Source of the DNA: Lachnospiraceae bacterium
GTDB taxonomy: Bacteria; Bacillota; Clostridia; Lachnospirales; Lachnospiraceae
DNA: 64,000 bases
Assembly: GCA_029068555.1 (NCBI GenBank)
Contig: JAIECJ010000094.1
Location: forward strand, 62,001 to 126,000
Reading direction: 5' to 3'
This document shows positions 30,164 to 38,551 of the stretch, piece after piece. The stretch's first letter is position 1, and the number at the start of each line of letters is the position of its first letter. The position numbers were made by a program, and so were the translations under genes. Under the pieces are notes generated by a model. That model saw only the letters and a program-made list of their open reading frames with translations. It did no database searches and was not told where the DNA came from.

Positions 30164-32716
30164 ATGGATATCGAAAGAGGAAATCTTGAAATCGTATTTA
30201 AAGAAATCTTTTATACAAATATAACATATAATTGTCCAGATCCAAGGAAGCGGCATGATTATGCAAGGGTTAACAAGGATCTCTATATGTGGCATTCACA
30301 AAAGGTTTTCAGGCATCAGTCAGAGGATGAACGACTGAATAATTTTCAGTTGATGACACAGACAATGCAGTCTGGTTCAAAATATGAGCCAAGTGTTTTC
30401 CAGCTGATTACAGATGCATCGAAAAAAATGTTGATTTATGGAAACAATGAAATTCGCTGCAGGTTTGATGAGATGCTAAGGTGGAGAGAGATATCCCTTC
30501 AGATGGGGCAGGATTTTTTTACATGTGCTTTTTTGGCGGACTATGATTTGAACAGAGGCGGCACAACACAGTTTTTCGCATGGATTCCGATTATAATGAG
30601 CGACAATGACAGGCTGCATAACATTTTGAAAAAAGGGATGGCAGAAAACCATTTTCATCTAAACGGTTCCACGAAAGTATTTGAACTCAATTGGATGTGC
30701 CTGATGAATCTGATAGAAGGGCGCAGACATGATTTCAAGAAAATACGCGGTGCTTTACAGGAATCCAGTATTGACAGAATAATGGAAGGAGGGCATAAAG
30801 AAAATCTTTATGCGGAATGCCAGAGAGCGGCATTATACAGGGTATATTTGTTTGCACAGCTCAGAAAGGACGAGTACTTAATTGAAAAAACCACAGGAAT
30901 TTTAAATAAAGTAAGACGCGGCATGTGCATTGAGGTATATACGTCAGAGATTCAGGATGCAATTGTACTGGCTAAGAGCTTGTATGGGGCAAGAGTGGAC
31001 GGGAAGGCATTGCTTGATTATGCGTTACAGAAAGATATGATTGACAGGAACAATAATGCATGCCGTTTGTTAGCGGGTGAGAGAAAATTTCTTTATGAGT
31101 GTTATAAAGCGTGTTTTGATAATGCGTTTAATAGTTATCAAAAAAATATGTTTTACCAATATTTATTAATTCGCACACATTTTAGGGGAGAGCTGATTCA
31201 GATTAACCGCCAGGTTGGTTTTGCAAATTTTTCAAACTATCAGGACAGGAAAGAATATTTTATTGAAGGGCAGCGCGAATATGAAAAGGAACTTATAAAA
31301 CTGGCTGTGTGCGAACCCCTCGAAAAGAAGAATATGATTTCCCTCGAGGCCCGCATTTGTCCGAAAAATACAGCGGTGAAATTGTACAGATGCATAAAGG
31401 AAAATGAAAAGGTCATTGATGGAAAGAACGGTGCTGATAACAGGAAAGTGAGTGACAAATTAATATATGTTTTACACTTTCCGAAATGCTATGACTTGGG
31501 ATTTGCCCGCGGCATGCCGCGAAACTATAATGTGCGTTCGGCGACGATGAAACAGACGAAGGCGCTAGTCAGTCTCCTTGAGCGGGGGACAAGCGTTAAC
31601 AGATACATTCGTGGAATAGATGCATGCTCTAGTGAGCTGGCGTGCCGTCCGGAGGTTTTTGCACAAGCTTTTCGGTATTTGACCGGCATAACCTATGATT
31701 ACAGTGCTGAAAATAACGATATGCCTTTCGGACAGCTAAGGAAGGGGGCAAGACTACATACAACATATCATGCCGGAGAAGACTTTTTTGACATTGCAGA
31801 CGGACTCCGGGCAATAGACGAAACGATACTTTTTTGCGGGCTTGGAAGAGGCAGCAGGATTGGACATGCTCTAGCGTTGGGGATCAATCCATATGAGTAT
31901 TATAAGTACAAGGGAAACAAACTGGTAATTTCAAAGCAGGTTATGCTGGATGATATTGCATGGATACTATGCACGGCTGATGAATGGGGATGCAGCATGG
32001 ATAGTCAGCTGCGTGCAGAGCTAAATGAAAAATATTATGAAATCTATAATCAGATATATCAGGAAAACAACAGTAAATGCAGCGTGTCAGTACTGGATTA
32101 TTTTCAGAGCTGGAAATTAAGGGGAGACAACCCGGCGGTATACCGCCTGGAAGCAAAAGCATTTCAGAAAAGACTCCGGCGTACTGAGCTGCAGAAAATA
32201 AAACGTTATGAATTTAACGATAAGGTCAATGACAGCATTAGGAAGAATGATAAATTTAGGAAATTGTATTACGATTATCACTATAATGAGAATGTGCGAA
32301 AAAAGGGTGACGAGATGGAAGAACTGAAAGTTGACTACCGCTATGCGGATATCATATATCAGCTTCAGGAGAAAATGATTTCCAAATTAGTCACAGAGGG
32401 AATCGGCATTGAAACAAATCCATCCTCAAACTATCTGATTGGAACAATCACAAAATATGAGGAACATCCAATATTGCGATTCAATTCTAAGATTCTCAAG
32501 ACGGACATCAAAAATAATATGTCGTTAAGTGTGTCTATAAATACAGATGATCAGGGAGTTTTTGATACTTTGCTGGAAAATGAATATGCCTTGATGGCGC
32601 TGGCGCTAAAGAAATCAAAGGATGAAAAAAGACAGGCAATATATGACGCCGAGGATATTTACAAATGGATTGACTACGTGCGGGAAATGGGGGTAGAACA
32701 AGTTTTTATCAATTAA
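30164..32716 (+). CDS. rdrB: RADAR adenosine deaminase RdrB
   Basis: 850 aa with ADA motifs in order: ENHFHLNGST, TYHAGEDF, RIGHALALG, SINTDDQGVF; adjacent to rdrA. Confidence 0.87.
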   Translation: MDIERGNLEIVFKEIFYTNITYNCPDPRKRHDYARVNKDLYMWHSQKVFRHQSEDERLNNFQLMTQTMQSGSKYEPSVFQLITDASKKMLIYGNNEIRCRFDEMLRWREISLQMGQDFFTCAFLADYDLNRGGTTQFFAWIPIIMSDNDRLHNILKKGMAENHFHLNGSTKVFELNWMCLMNLIEGRRHDFKKIRGALQESSIDRIMEGGHKENLYAECQRAALYRVYLFAQLRKDEYLIEKTTGILNKVRRGMCIEVYTSEIQDAIVLAKSLYGARVDGKALLDYALQKDMIDRNNNACRLLAGERKFLYECYKACFDNAFNSYQKNMFYQYLLIRTHFRGELIQINRQVGFANFSNYQDRKEYFIEGQREYEKELIKLAVCEPLEKKNMISLEARICPKNTAVKLYRCIKENEKVIDGKNGADNRKVSDKLIYVLHFPKCYDLGFARGMPRNYNVRSATMKQTKALVSLLERGTSVNRYIRGIDACSSELACRPEVFAQAFRYLTGITYDYSAENNDMPFGQLRKGARLHTTYHAGEDFFDIADGLRAIDETILFCGLGRGSRIGHALALGINPYEYYKYKGNKLVISKQVMLDDIAWILCTADEWGCSMDSQLRAELNEKYYEIYNQIYQENNSKCSVSVLDYFQSWKLRGDNPAVYRLEAKAFQKRLRRTELQKIKRYEFNDKVNDSIRKNDKFRKLYYDYHYNENVRKKGDEMEELKVDYRYADIIYQLQEKMISKLVTEGIGIETNPSSNYLIGTITKYEEHPILRFNSKILKTDIKNNMSLSVSINTDDQGVFDTLLENEYALMALALKKSKDEKRQAIYDAEDIYKWIDYVREMGVEQVFIN

Positions 32717-32729
32717 ATGAATAGGCGCT

Positions 32730-32788
32730 ATGGTAAGGTTACAAAATATCAAAGAAGATTGAAACACGCTCTAGCACAGTGAGAATTA
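32730..32788 (+). repeat. Flanking direct repeat, copy B
   Basis: ATGGTAAGGTTACAAAATATCAAAGAAGATTG...AAACACGCTCTAGCACAGTGAGAATTAG; about 20-nt deletion relative to copy A. Confidence 0.7.
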
Positions 32789-32881
32789 GTCAGCAGGGTT
32801 TTGCATCTGGTAATATAAATGAGTATTTCTGTATAGATAAGGCGAGATTTACAGGGAATGGCAGGAGTGTCTAAAATGTAT

Positions 32882-32927
32882 AAGGGACAGAATTGACATA
32901 ATGGGTGTTGGTCAATTCTGTCCCTTG
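32882..32927. repeat. Palindromic repeat-family element (both arms)
   Basis: AAGGGACAGAATTGAC (32882-32897)/GTCAATTCTGTCCCTT (32911-32926), perfect 16-bp arms. Confidence 0.9.
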
Positions 32928-33066
32928 AATATGTTAGATAATAGTGATGTAATATTTATAAGAAATTTGTCAGAATATGTACTGTAAAGAATATCATAAC
33001 TTTATAAGGCGTTGCGAAGCCTAAAGCTTTATGAATACCGGGATAAACATATTAAGGAGTAATAGC

Positions 33067-34368
33067 GTGGCGAGAGGAAATGATGCAATTCCAACTTGGA
33101 GCGGATTTAATTACCAGGGAAAGATAATGCTGCTCTATATTATTAATTTAATGAATCAGGCAGCAGCCGATAAGGACAAAAGAGAATATTCCGTAGAATT
33201 GGAAAAAACAGAAGATTTCTGTATTCTTTGTGATAGAAAATACATATCCTTTCATCAGGTCAAAGCATGGTTGTCGACAAACAAATGGAGGAGCTACATT
33301 GATGCAATGGATAAGCTGCTAAAGCATAGAAACGATTGTAATGTATTAAATGCGAAATGCTATCTCGTGACAGCAAAGGAGATAAAAGACTGGAATGATA
33401 CGGCAAATACATACAGCCCGGAAATAGAACCATATAAGTATCAGTCGAATGTTGTGAGCGTTTGTGATGTTGGGAAGTTTATTGTGGAGGAAATTAAGAC
33501 GTATTTGAACAATAAGGGACATGCGGCAGCACACGCGGAGATTGTGTATGGTGAATTGTGCCTGTATCTGGATGACCTGATAGCCGCAATGCATAAAAAA
33601 GGAGCAAAAAATAGATGCTATACGATTCTGTTTTCTGAGATTGCCGGAAAAATGGAAGAAGCTGTTAATAAGACAACTGTGCGGGAGGAATTCTATTTAA
33701 AAGAAAAAGTGTATGAATATATTATGGGTAATATAGAGCGTGTGTTCGGGGAGTTTTGTCAGGATGAATGCGGAATGGTTTTAACAGATTGTGGTAAAAA
33801 GTGTGCGGCGAAGGAAGCCCATGACAAGATGATGGAAATCTCCGATTATACAAATTTCTGCAAAATACTGAATCCGAGTAAAATAGATGGGTGGAACAAT
33901 GCACTGACCATGGCTGCAAATTTTCCGGAAGACAAATTACAAAGTGAAATTTACGAATTGCTTTATCAAAGCAAAAGTCCAAAAAAGGTTTCAGGGGATG
34001 AGAACAGCATATATCTGGAATCAAAATTTTCAAAATCCCCCAATGGCAGGATTATGCCTACTTTTCTGGATTTGTCAAGGGTGAACGGAAAAGAAGAAGC
34101 TTTACAGAGGAAATTTCAAAACATAATAAAAAATACGGATATTTCACATCTTTTAGAAGGTAACAGTATTACTGTGATACCTGGAAATTATATGGGAAAA
34201 TTATCCCAGGCAAAAATAACTTCCGGCTGGCAAAAAAGTAACCCGGAAAAAGGCAGTGAGGAAAAAAATAATCCGGAAGAAAGCATAAGTCATTATTATA
34301 GGGACATAGAACTGATTTCCTCAGAAGAACTGCGCCAATATTTTGAGAAGAACGGAGGCAATCAATGA
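33067..34368 (+). CDS. ABC-three component system subunit with N-terminal restriction-endonuclease-like domain
   Basis: IPTWSGFNYQGKIMLL...VELEKTEDFCILCDRKYISFHQVKAW (QxK nuclease-like motif); gene order; GTG 33067 with AAGGAG RBS. Confidence 0.65.
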   Translation: MARGNDAIPTWSGFNYQGKIMLLYIINLMNQAAADKDKREYSVELEKTEDFCILCDRKYISFHQVKAWLSTNKWRSYIDAMDKLLKHRNDCNVLNAKCYLVTAKEIKDWNDTANTYSPEIEPYKYQSNVVSVCDVGKFIVEEIKTYLNNKGHAAAHAEIVYGELCLYLDDLIAAMHKKGAKNRCYTILFSEIAGKMEEAVNKTTVREEFYLKEKVYEYIMGNIERVFGEFCQDECGMVLTDCGKKCAAKEAHDKMMEISDYTNFCKILNPSKIDGWNNALTMAANFPEDKLQSEIYELLYQSKSPKKVSGDENSIYLESKFSKSPNGRIMPTFLDLSRVNGKEEALQRKFQNIIKNTDISHLLEGNSITVIPGNYMGKLSQAKITSGWQKSNPEKGSEEKNNPEESISHYYRDIELISSEELRQYFEKNGGNQ

Positions 34369-35084
34369 TAAATACCATAATAGACATTATTCATTCGCTA
34401 AATGGAGGCAGTGTCATTCCATTCCAATCAGATGAAACAACGACGGTTGATTTAGGGAATGACGCGGTAAAATTGTTTGTCGACTCATCGGGAACAGAAA
34501 AAAAATACTATTACTTTGCTGCATATAAAATGGATGATGAGAAAAAAGATAATTTAGGGCAGATTGAAAGGAATGTATTTGGGAGTGAGGTGCACAAAGG
34601 CGGCGAAAAACCCAATCCGAGTGATTCTTATATGATTTTATTTTGGAAAGTTGACGCAATTGATGAGAAAATTTTCCCATATGTTATCAACGTCGAAGAA
34701 AACGAATTTTTTTATAAAAAATATGTTTTTTACTATACTGAACAGGAACTTGCCGGTTTTAAAAAATGGTATAGGGACATGCAAATGAAAGGGGACGTTA
34801 ACCTTGAGAACGTTCTGAATTTAGTAAGGAATTTGGATGAGGAATCAGATCATGTAAAATTTTTCATTCGTTTACTGATAAAAGTCCCTTTTTTAAATCC
34901 AGTATTTCCAAAGGCAGTTATGGAAGACTTTGACAAAATGGTACAGGCAAAAATAAATGTAAGTAAAAAGAAACAACAAGAGGTTAAAAGTGTAAATGAT
35001 ATTTTTTTGAGAGCAATAAATGATGATGAAGACATGGAAAAACTATCTGATATAATATATCAGAAATTCATGGAGGAAAAATAG
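34365..35084 (+). CDS. ABC-three component system middle component
   Basis: ATGA overlap with the upstream gene; lies between subunit 1 and an SMC-like ATPase. Confidence 0.6.
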   Translation: MINTIIDIIHSLNGGSVIPFQSDETTTVDLGNDAVKLFVDSSGTEKKYYYFAAYKMDDEKKDNLGQIERNVFGSEVHKGGEKPNPSDSYMILFWKVDAIDEKIFPYVINVEENEFFYKKYVFYYTEQELAGFKKWYRDMQMKGDVNLENVLNLVRNLDEESDHVKFFIRLLIKVPFLNPVFPKAVMEDFDKMVQAKINVSKKKQQEVKSVNDIFLRAINDDEDMEKLSDIIYQKFMEEK

Positions 35085-35085
35085 T

Positions 35086-37392
35086 ATGGGTTATACGTTC
35101 AAGCAGTTGTGCCTGAAAAATTTCAAATATATTACGGACGAAAGACCGCTGGAATTTCAATTTGACAACAGGAATATTGTAATTTTAGACGGACAGAACG
35201 GATATGGTAAAACAACTCTGTTTGATGCAATTGAAATATTATTGACAGGAAAAATCAAACATTTTAATGAAGCGCTACAGAACAGGGGATTAGAAAATTT
35301 AGGGACCTTGGCAAATGACATCAATAAAGATATTACGATATCTGCAATCCTGTTATCTGATGAAGCGGATGAGCTGAAGATAGAAAGAAGGCTGTTATGT
35401 GGGAGAAATTTTGAGAGTGAAATTTCCTTAAATGGGGAGAAAGCAGAACAAGATGATTTGTATGGGAAATTAAAATTCAGCCTGAATATGTTTGATATCG
35501 GTACATATATTTCCCAGAGTGAGTCGCTGAATTTTTTGCAGAATAAATATAAAGAAAGAAAAGCCTGTGTCACATCTTTATCCGAGAATTTTGAGTTGGA
35601 AAGCAAAATACAAAAACTGAAACAGCTTCAGGATTTTTTGGAGCAAAGGGTTTCATCCGAGACTAGTCAAAAAGAAAAAGAGATAACGGATATTGAAGAG
35701 AAAATAGTTTCTATACAAAATCAGGTAAATAACATTTCCCTGAATTTGGAATTGCCAGGTGAGGATGTCAGGCTGTTTGAAGAAAAAGATTACCCTTTTG
35801 ATGTTATAAAATTAGATGATTCAATTATTTATGAAGCAGTTGCCGCGCCGCTAAGGCAGATAAGGAATTTTGTGGAGCACTATGAGGAATACATGAAATA
35901 CATGAATAATGCCACGCTGTCTGAGCTTGAAAATATTTCGAAAAATACCTATATGGCATTGTTTTATAAAAAAGAGATTGAGCTGCTTAATTCAAATGAA
36001 GAACTGCTTCAGAAATTAGTTCGGTGCAGGCAGTTGTTAAAAAATTATAATGATTATAAATGGTCAATTGACGAGGAGCTTTTTGAAAAAGCCGCTGTAG
36101 ATAAGGGTACTGTCCTGCAGCTAATACAATTGTTGGCAAATCAGCAGACGCAGCGAAGCCAGCTTGAAGAAGCTGATAAAGCGCTGGAACAGATGACAAC
36201 AGTAAGAAGGGCTTTTATCAGCCAGTATAACGATGTTGTAGATGCTGGAAAGTTCGAAAAGGATGTATGTCCTTTGTGCGGTACAAGGCGCAATGACATT
36301 CAACAAGCTATTGCAGAGACAGAAAAATTTATAAAAAACATACACACAGAAGACGTGAAGAAAATTGACGATACAGAAAAAGAAATAACAAATACATTTC
36401 TCGCAGAGATAGTACCAAAGCTAAGGCAGTTTCTTAAGTTGAATGAACATTTACTTCAGATTTACAATTCATTGGCGGAGTGTAGAACGCTTTCCACTGA
36501 CAACCTGCAGACAATGCTTGATAAAGTGGGACTGGCAGAGCTGATGACACAAAGAAAAGAAGAATTTGATATCAATGACTTTTTGCAACAATATGAGATA
36601 ATGGCAATGGAAATCCATAAAATAGCACAGCCCGTTCAAATTGATTTCGGCAAAGAGCAGATTGATTTGTACAAGTCGATTCATAGCACATATTATCATG
36701 ATAAAAAGCCAAAACATTCAGTGGAGCAGCTTCGTAGCAAAGAGCAGTATATTGCAAAACTGTTTAATGATAAACTATTAATGCAGCTTTCCGCAGAAAC
36801 AGAGAAAGTTGAAAAGTTAAAGGAACGTTACGAAGAATACTGTGTCAAAAAGAACAACATGACAGAAACGATAAAAGTGCTGGTGTCAAAATATGATGCT
36901 GCCAATAAAGATTACCAGACACAGCTTGCAAATGCAATAAAGATTCCCTTGCTTGTATATAGTGGGAGAATTATACAAAATTATCCTCTGGGACTTGGAA
37001 TTAAGGCAGTTGTCAGGACAAACCAACTGGTATTTGAAGCGGATTCAAAAAGTGGGAATGATGTCTATAATATTTTAAGTACAGGACAGTTAAACGGGCT
37101 TTCCATAGCATTTCTGCTGGCAATAAAAAATGTATACGGCAGAACGGACGGACTGGATATATTGTTAATAGACGACCCATTACAGACAATAGATGATATT
37201 AGTGCCATATCATTAGCGGATTTACTGACACAGCAGGACATTGGACAGATTGTTTTATCAACGCATGAGGACGGCAAGGCAGCCCTTCTCAAATACAAGT
37301 TCATAAGGGCAGGACTGACCGTCAAGGAACAGGATATGCAGCAGCAGTATATGTCGGTGGTTCTGAACAGTGATCGTTTGTCAGTTGGATAG
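35086..37392 (+). CDS. SMC/Rad50-like ABC ATPase of an ABC-three component system
   Basis: Walker A DGQNGYGKTTLFDAIEILLTGK; coiled coil with CPLCGTRR zinc hook; LSTGQLNGLSIAFLLAIKN; Walker B LDILLIDDPLQTIDD. Confidence 0.88.
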   Translation: MGYTFKQLCLKNFKYITDERPLEFQFDNRNIVILDGQNGYGKTTLFDAIEILLTGKIKHFNEALQNRGLENLGTLANDINKDITISAILLSDEADELKIERRLLCGRNFESEISLNGEKAEQDDLYGKLKFSLNMFDIGTYISQSESLNFLQNKYKERKACVTSLSENFELESKIQKLKQLQDFLEQRVSSETSQKEKEITDIEEKIVSIQNQVNNISLNLELPGEDVRLFEEKDYPFDVIKLDDSIIYEAVAAPLRQIRNFVEHYEEYMKYMNNATLSELENISKNTYMALFYKKEIELLNSNEELLQKLVRCRQLLKNYNDYKWSIDEELFEKAAVDKGTVLQLIQLLANQQTQRSQLEEADKALEQMTTVRRAFISQYNDVVDAGKFEKDVCPLCGTRRNDIQQAIAETEKFIKNIHTEDVKKIDDTEKEITNTFLAEIVPKLRQFLKLNEHLLQIYNSLAECRTLSTDNLQTMLDKVGLAELMTQRKEEFDINDFLQQYEIMAMEIHKIAQPVQIDFGKEQIDLYKSIHSTYYHDKKPKHSVEQLRSKEQYIAKLFNDKLLMQLSAETEKVEKLKERYEEYCVKKNNMTETIKVLVSKYDAANKDYQTQLANAIKIPLLVYSGRIIQNYPLGLGIKAVVRTNQLVFEADSKSGNDVYNILSTGQLNGLSIAFLLAIKNVYGRTDGLDILLIDDPLQTIDDISAISLADLLTQQDIGQIVLSTHEDGKAALLKYKFIRAGLTVKEQDMQQQYMSVVLNSDRLSVG

Positions 37393-37432
37393 TGAAATGG
37401 TGCATATAACATGCTTTTGAGAGGAGAAAAAT

Positions 37433-38134
37433 ATGTATTTGCAAATGGAAAGGAAAAGTCTAAAGATACCGTTAAACCATAAGAAAGATATCCAAAGAAG
37501 TCAAAGCTCCCAAAAGAAAACCATATTTAACAAGTGTGGAAACGCCTGTATTCAGAGAGCGGCTGGGGATTTACTATGTGGTGCAAAAGTATGGTATGTG
37601 GATAAAAAAGGCAAAAACTGTGAAACCAGTTTTCGGACTGGTGTAAATAATGGTGCACAGGGGAGCGTCAGCGCGGTATTGGACACGTGCGATCGCTAAT
37701 ATTTAGGAAATATGAGGAATATGAAGGGACAAAATCCTCCAGGACAATGTGCTGAACCGCATGCAGTGAGTAATTGCTTACAGGAAATTGACATAAACAA
37801 TTTTTCGCGTATCACACATATATCTGTATCGGATGCAACATTCACACAACAATGTGGAACAAATGTTAGTAAAGCACTCAAAAAGGAAAAAGATCAGGAA
37901 CAGGCCAGAAGACCAGTAGGAAGTGTAATGCCGCAAGGGTGTATTCCACTGACAACAGCAAGTGAGTACCAGACATTTGTAGAACATTTTTTGTCCAAAA
38001 AAGCTCTGCGAGAGTTGCAGCCAGATGAGGCAGGCGCAAGAGTAGTTGGCAAAAAATTTCCGAGGTGTACCACCTGCCAGCAATGGATTAACGAGGAAAA
38101 TCGGGTTATTCTTTCCCAAATTAGCTCAAGATAA
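37433..38134 (+). pseudogene. YwqJ-like deaminase-domain ORF interrupted by one in-frame TAA (37697-37699)
   Basis: ORFs 37433-37699 and 37712-38134 share a frame; GQCAEPHAVSNC and FPRCTTC resemble C-A-E and CxxC deaminase motifs; AGAGGAG RBS at 37433. Confidence 0.5.
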
Positions 38135-38354
38135 CGAGAACGCAGTTAATACTTTGGCGGTTAAATATCGTGACAGATTGTGCCGGACAAATCTTCATAT
38201 GCACGGCAGATGATTGAGCTGTAGCAAGTGCTATGGCGATTGATGAGAACGCAGCAGATGGAGATTTGAGCAAGTAAGACGTTGCGATACTTAGCTGCCA
38301 GCGTAAAAACACTTGAATGATTTAAAAACTCGATATATGGATGATTCGCGGGTT

Positions 38355-38374
38355 TTGGTCAATTGTGTCCCTTG
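38355..38374 (+). repeat. Repeat-family half-site TTGGTCAATTGTGTCCCTTG (one mismatch)
   Basis: 19/20 match to consensus. Confidence 0.8.
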
Positions 38375-38442
38375 AATAAAGAGTGGAATGGTAATATTAT
38401 AGAATTGTAAGAGGTTTTAAAGAGAAATATGGGATAATTGAT

Positions 38443-38471
38443 TGATAATCCTGTATTATCTGTTGAAAATC
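38443..38471 (+). promoter_or_regulatory. 29-bp shared upstream element, copy 1
   Basis: TGATAATCCTGTATTATCTGTTGAAAATC, ends ~80 bp before the ORF at 38552; perfect inverted copy at 42683-42711. Confidence 0.75.
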
Positions 38472-38551
38472 GAACGTTACCCATTTACCATCGTTTCTAT
38501 AAATAAAATAATATAAAATATCCATGATAAAAATGCTTAGTTTGAGGTAAT

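Noticed and set aside
38140-38340. Possible immunity gene after the deaminase ORF
   Set aside because: All frames are broken by stops; no coding support
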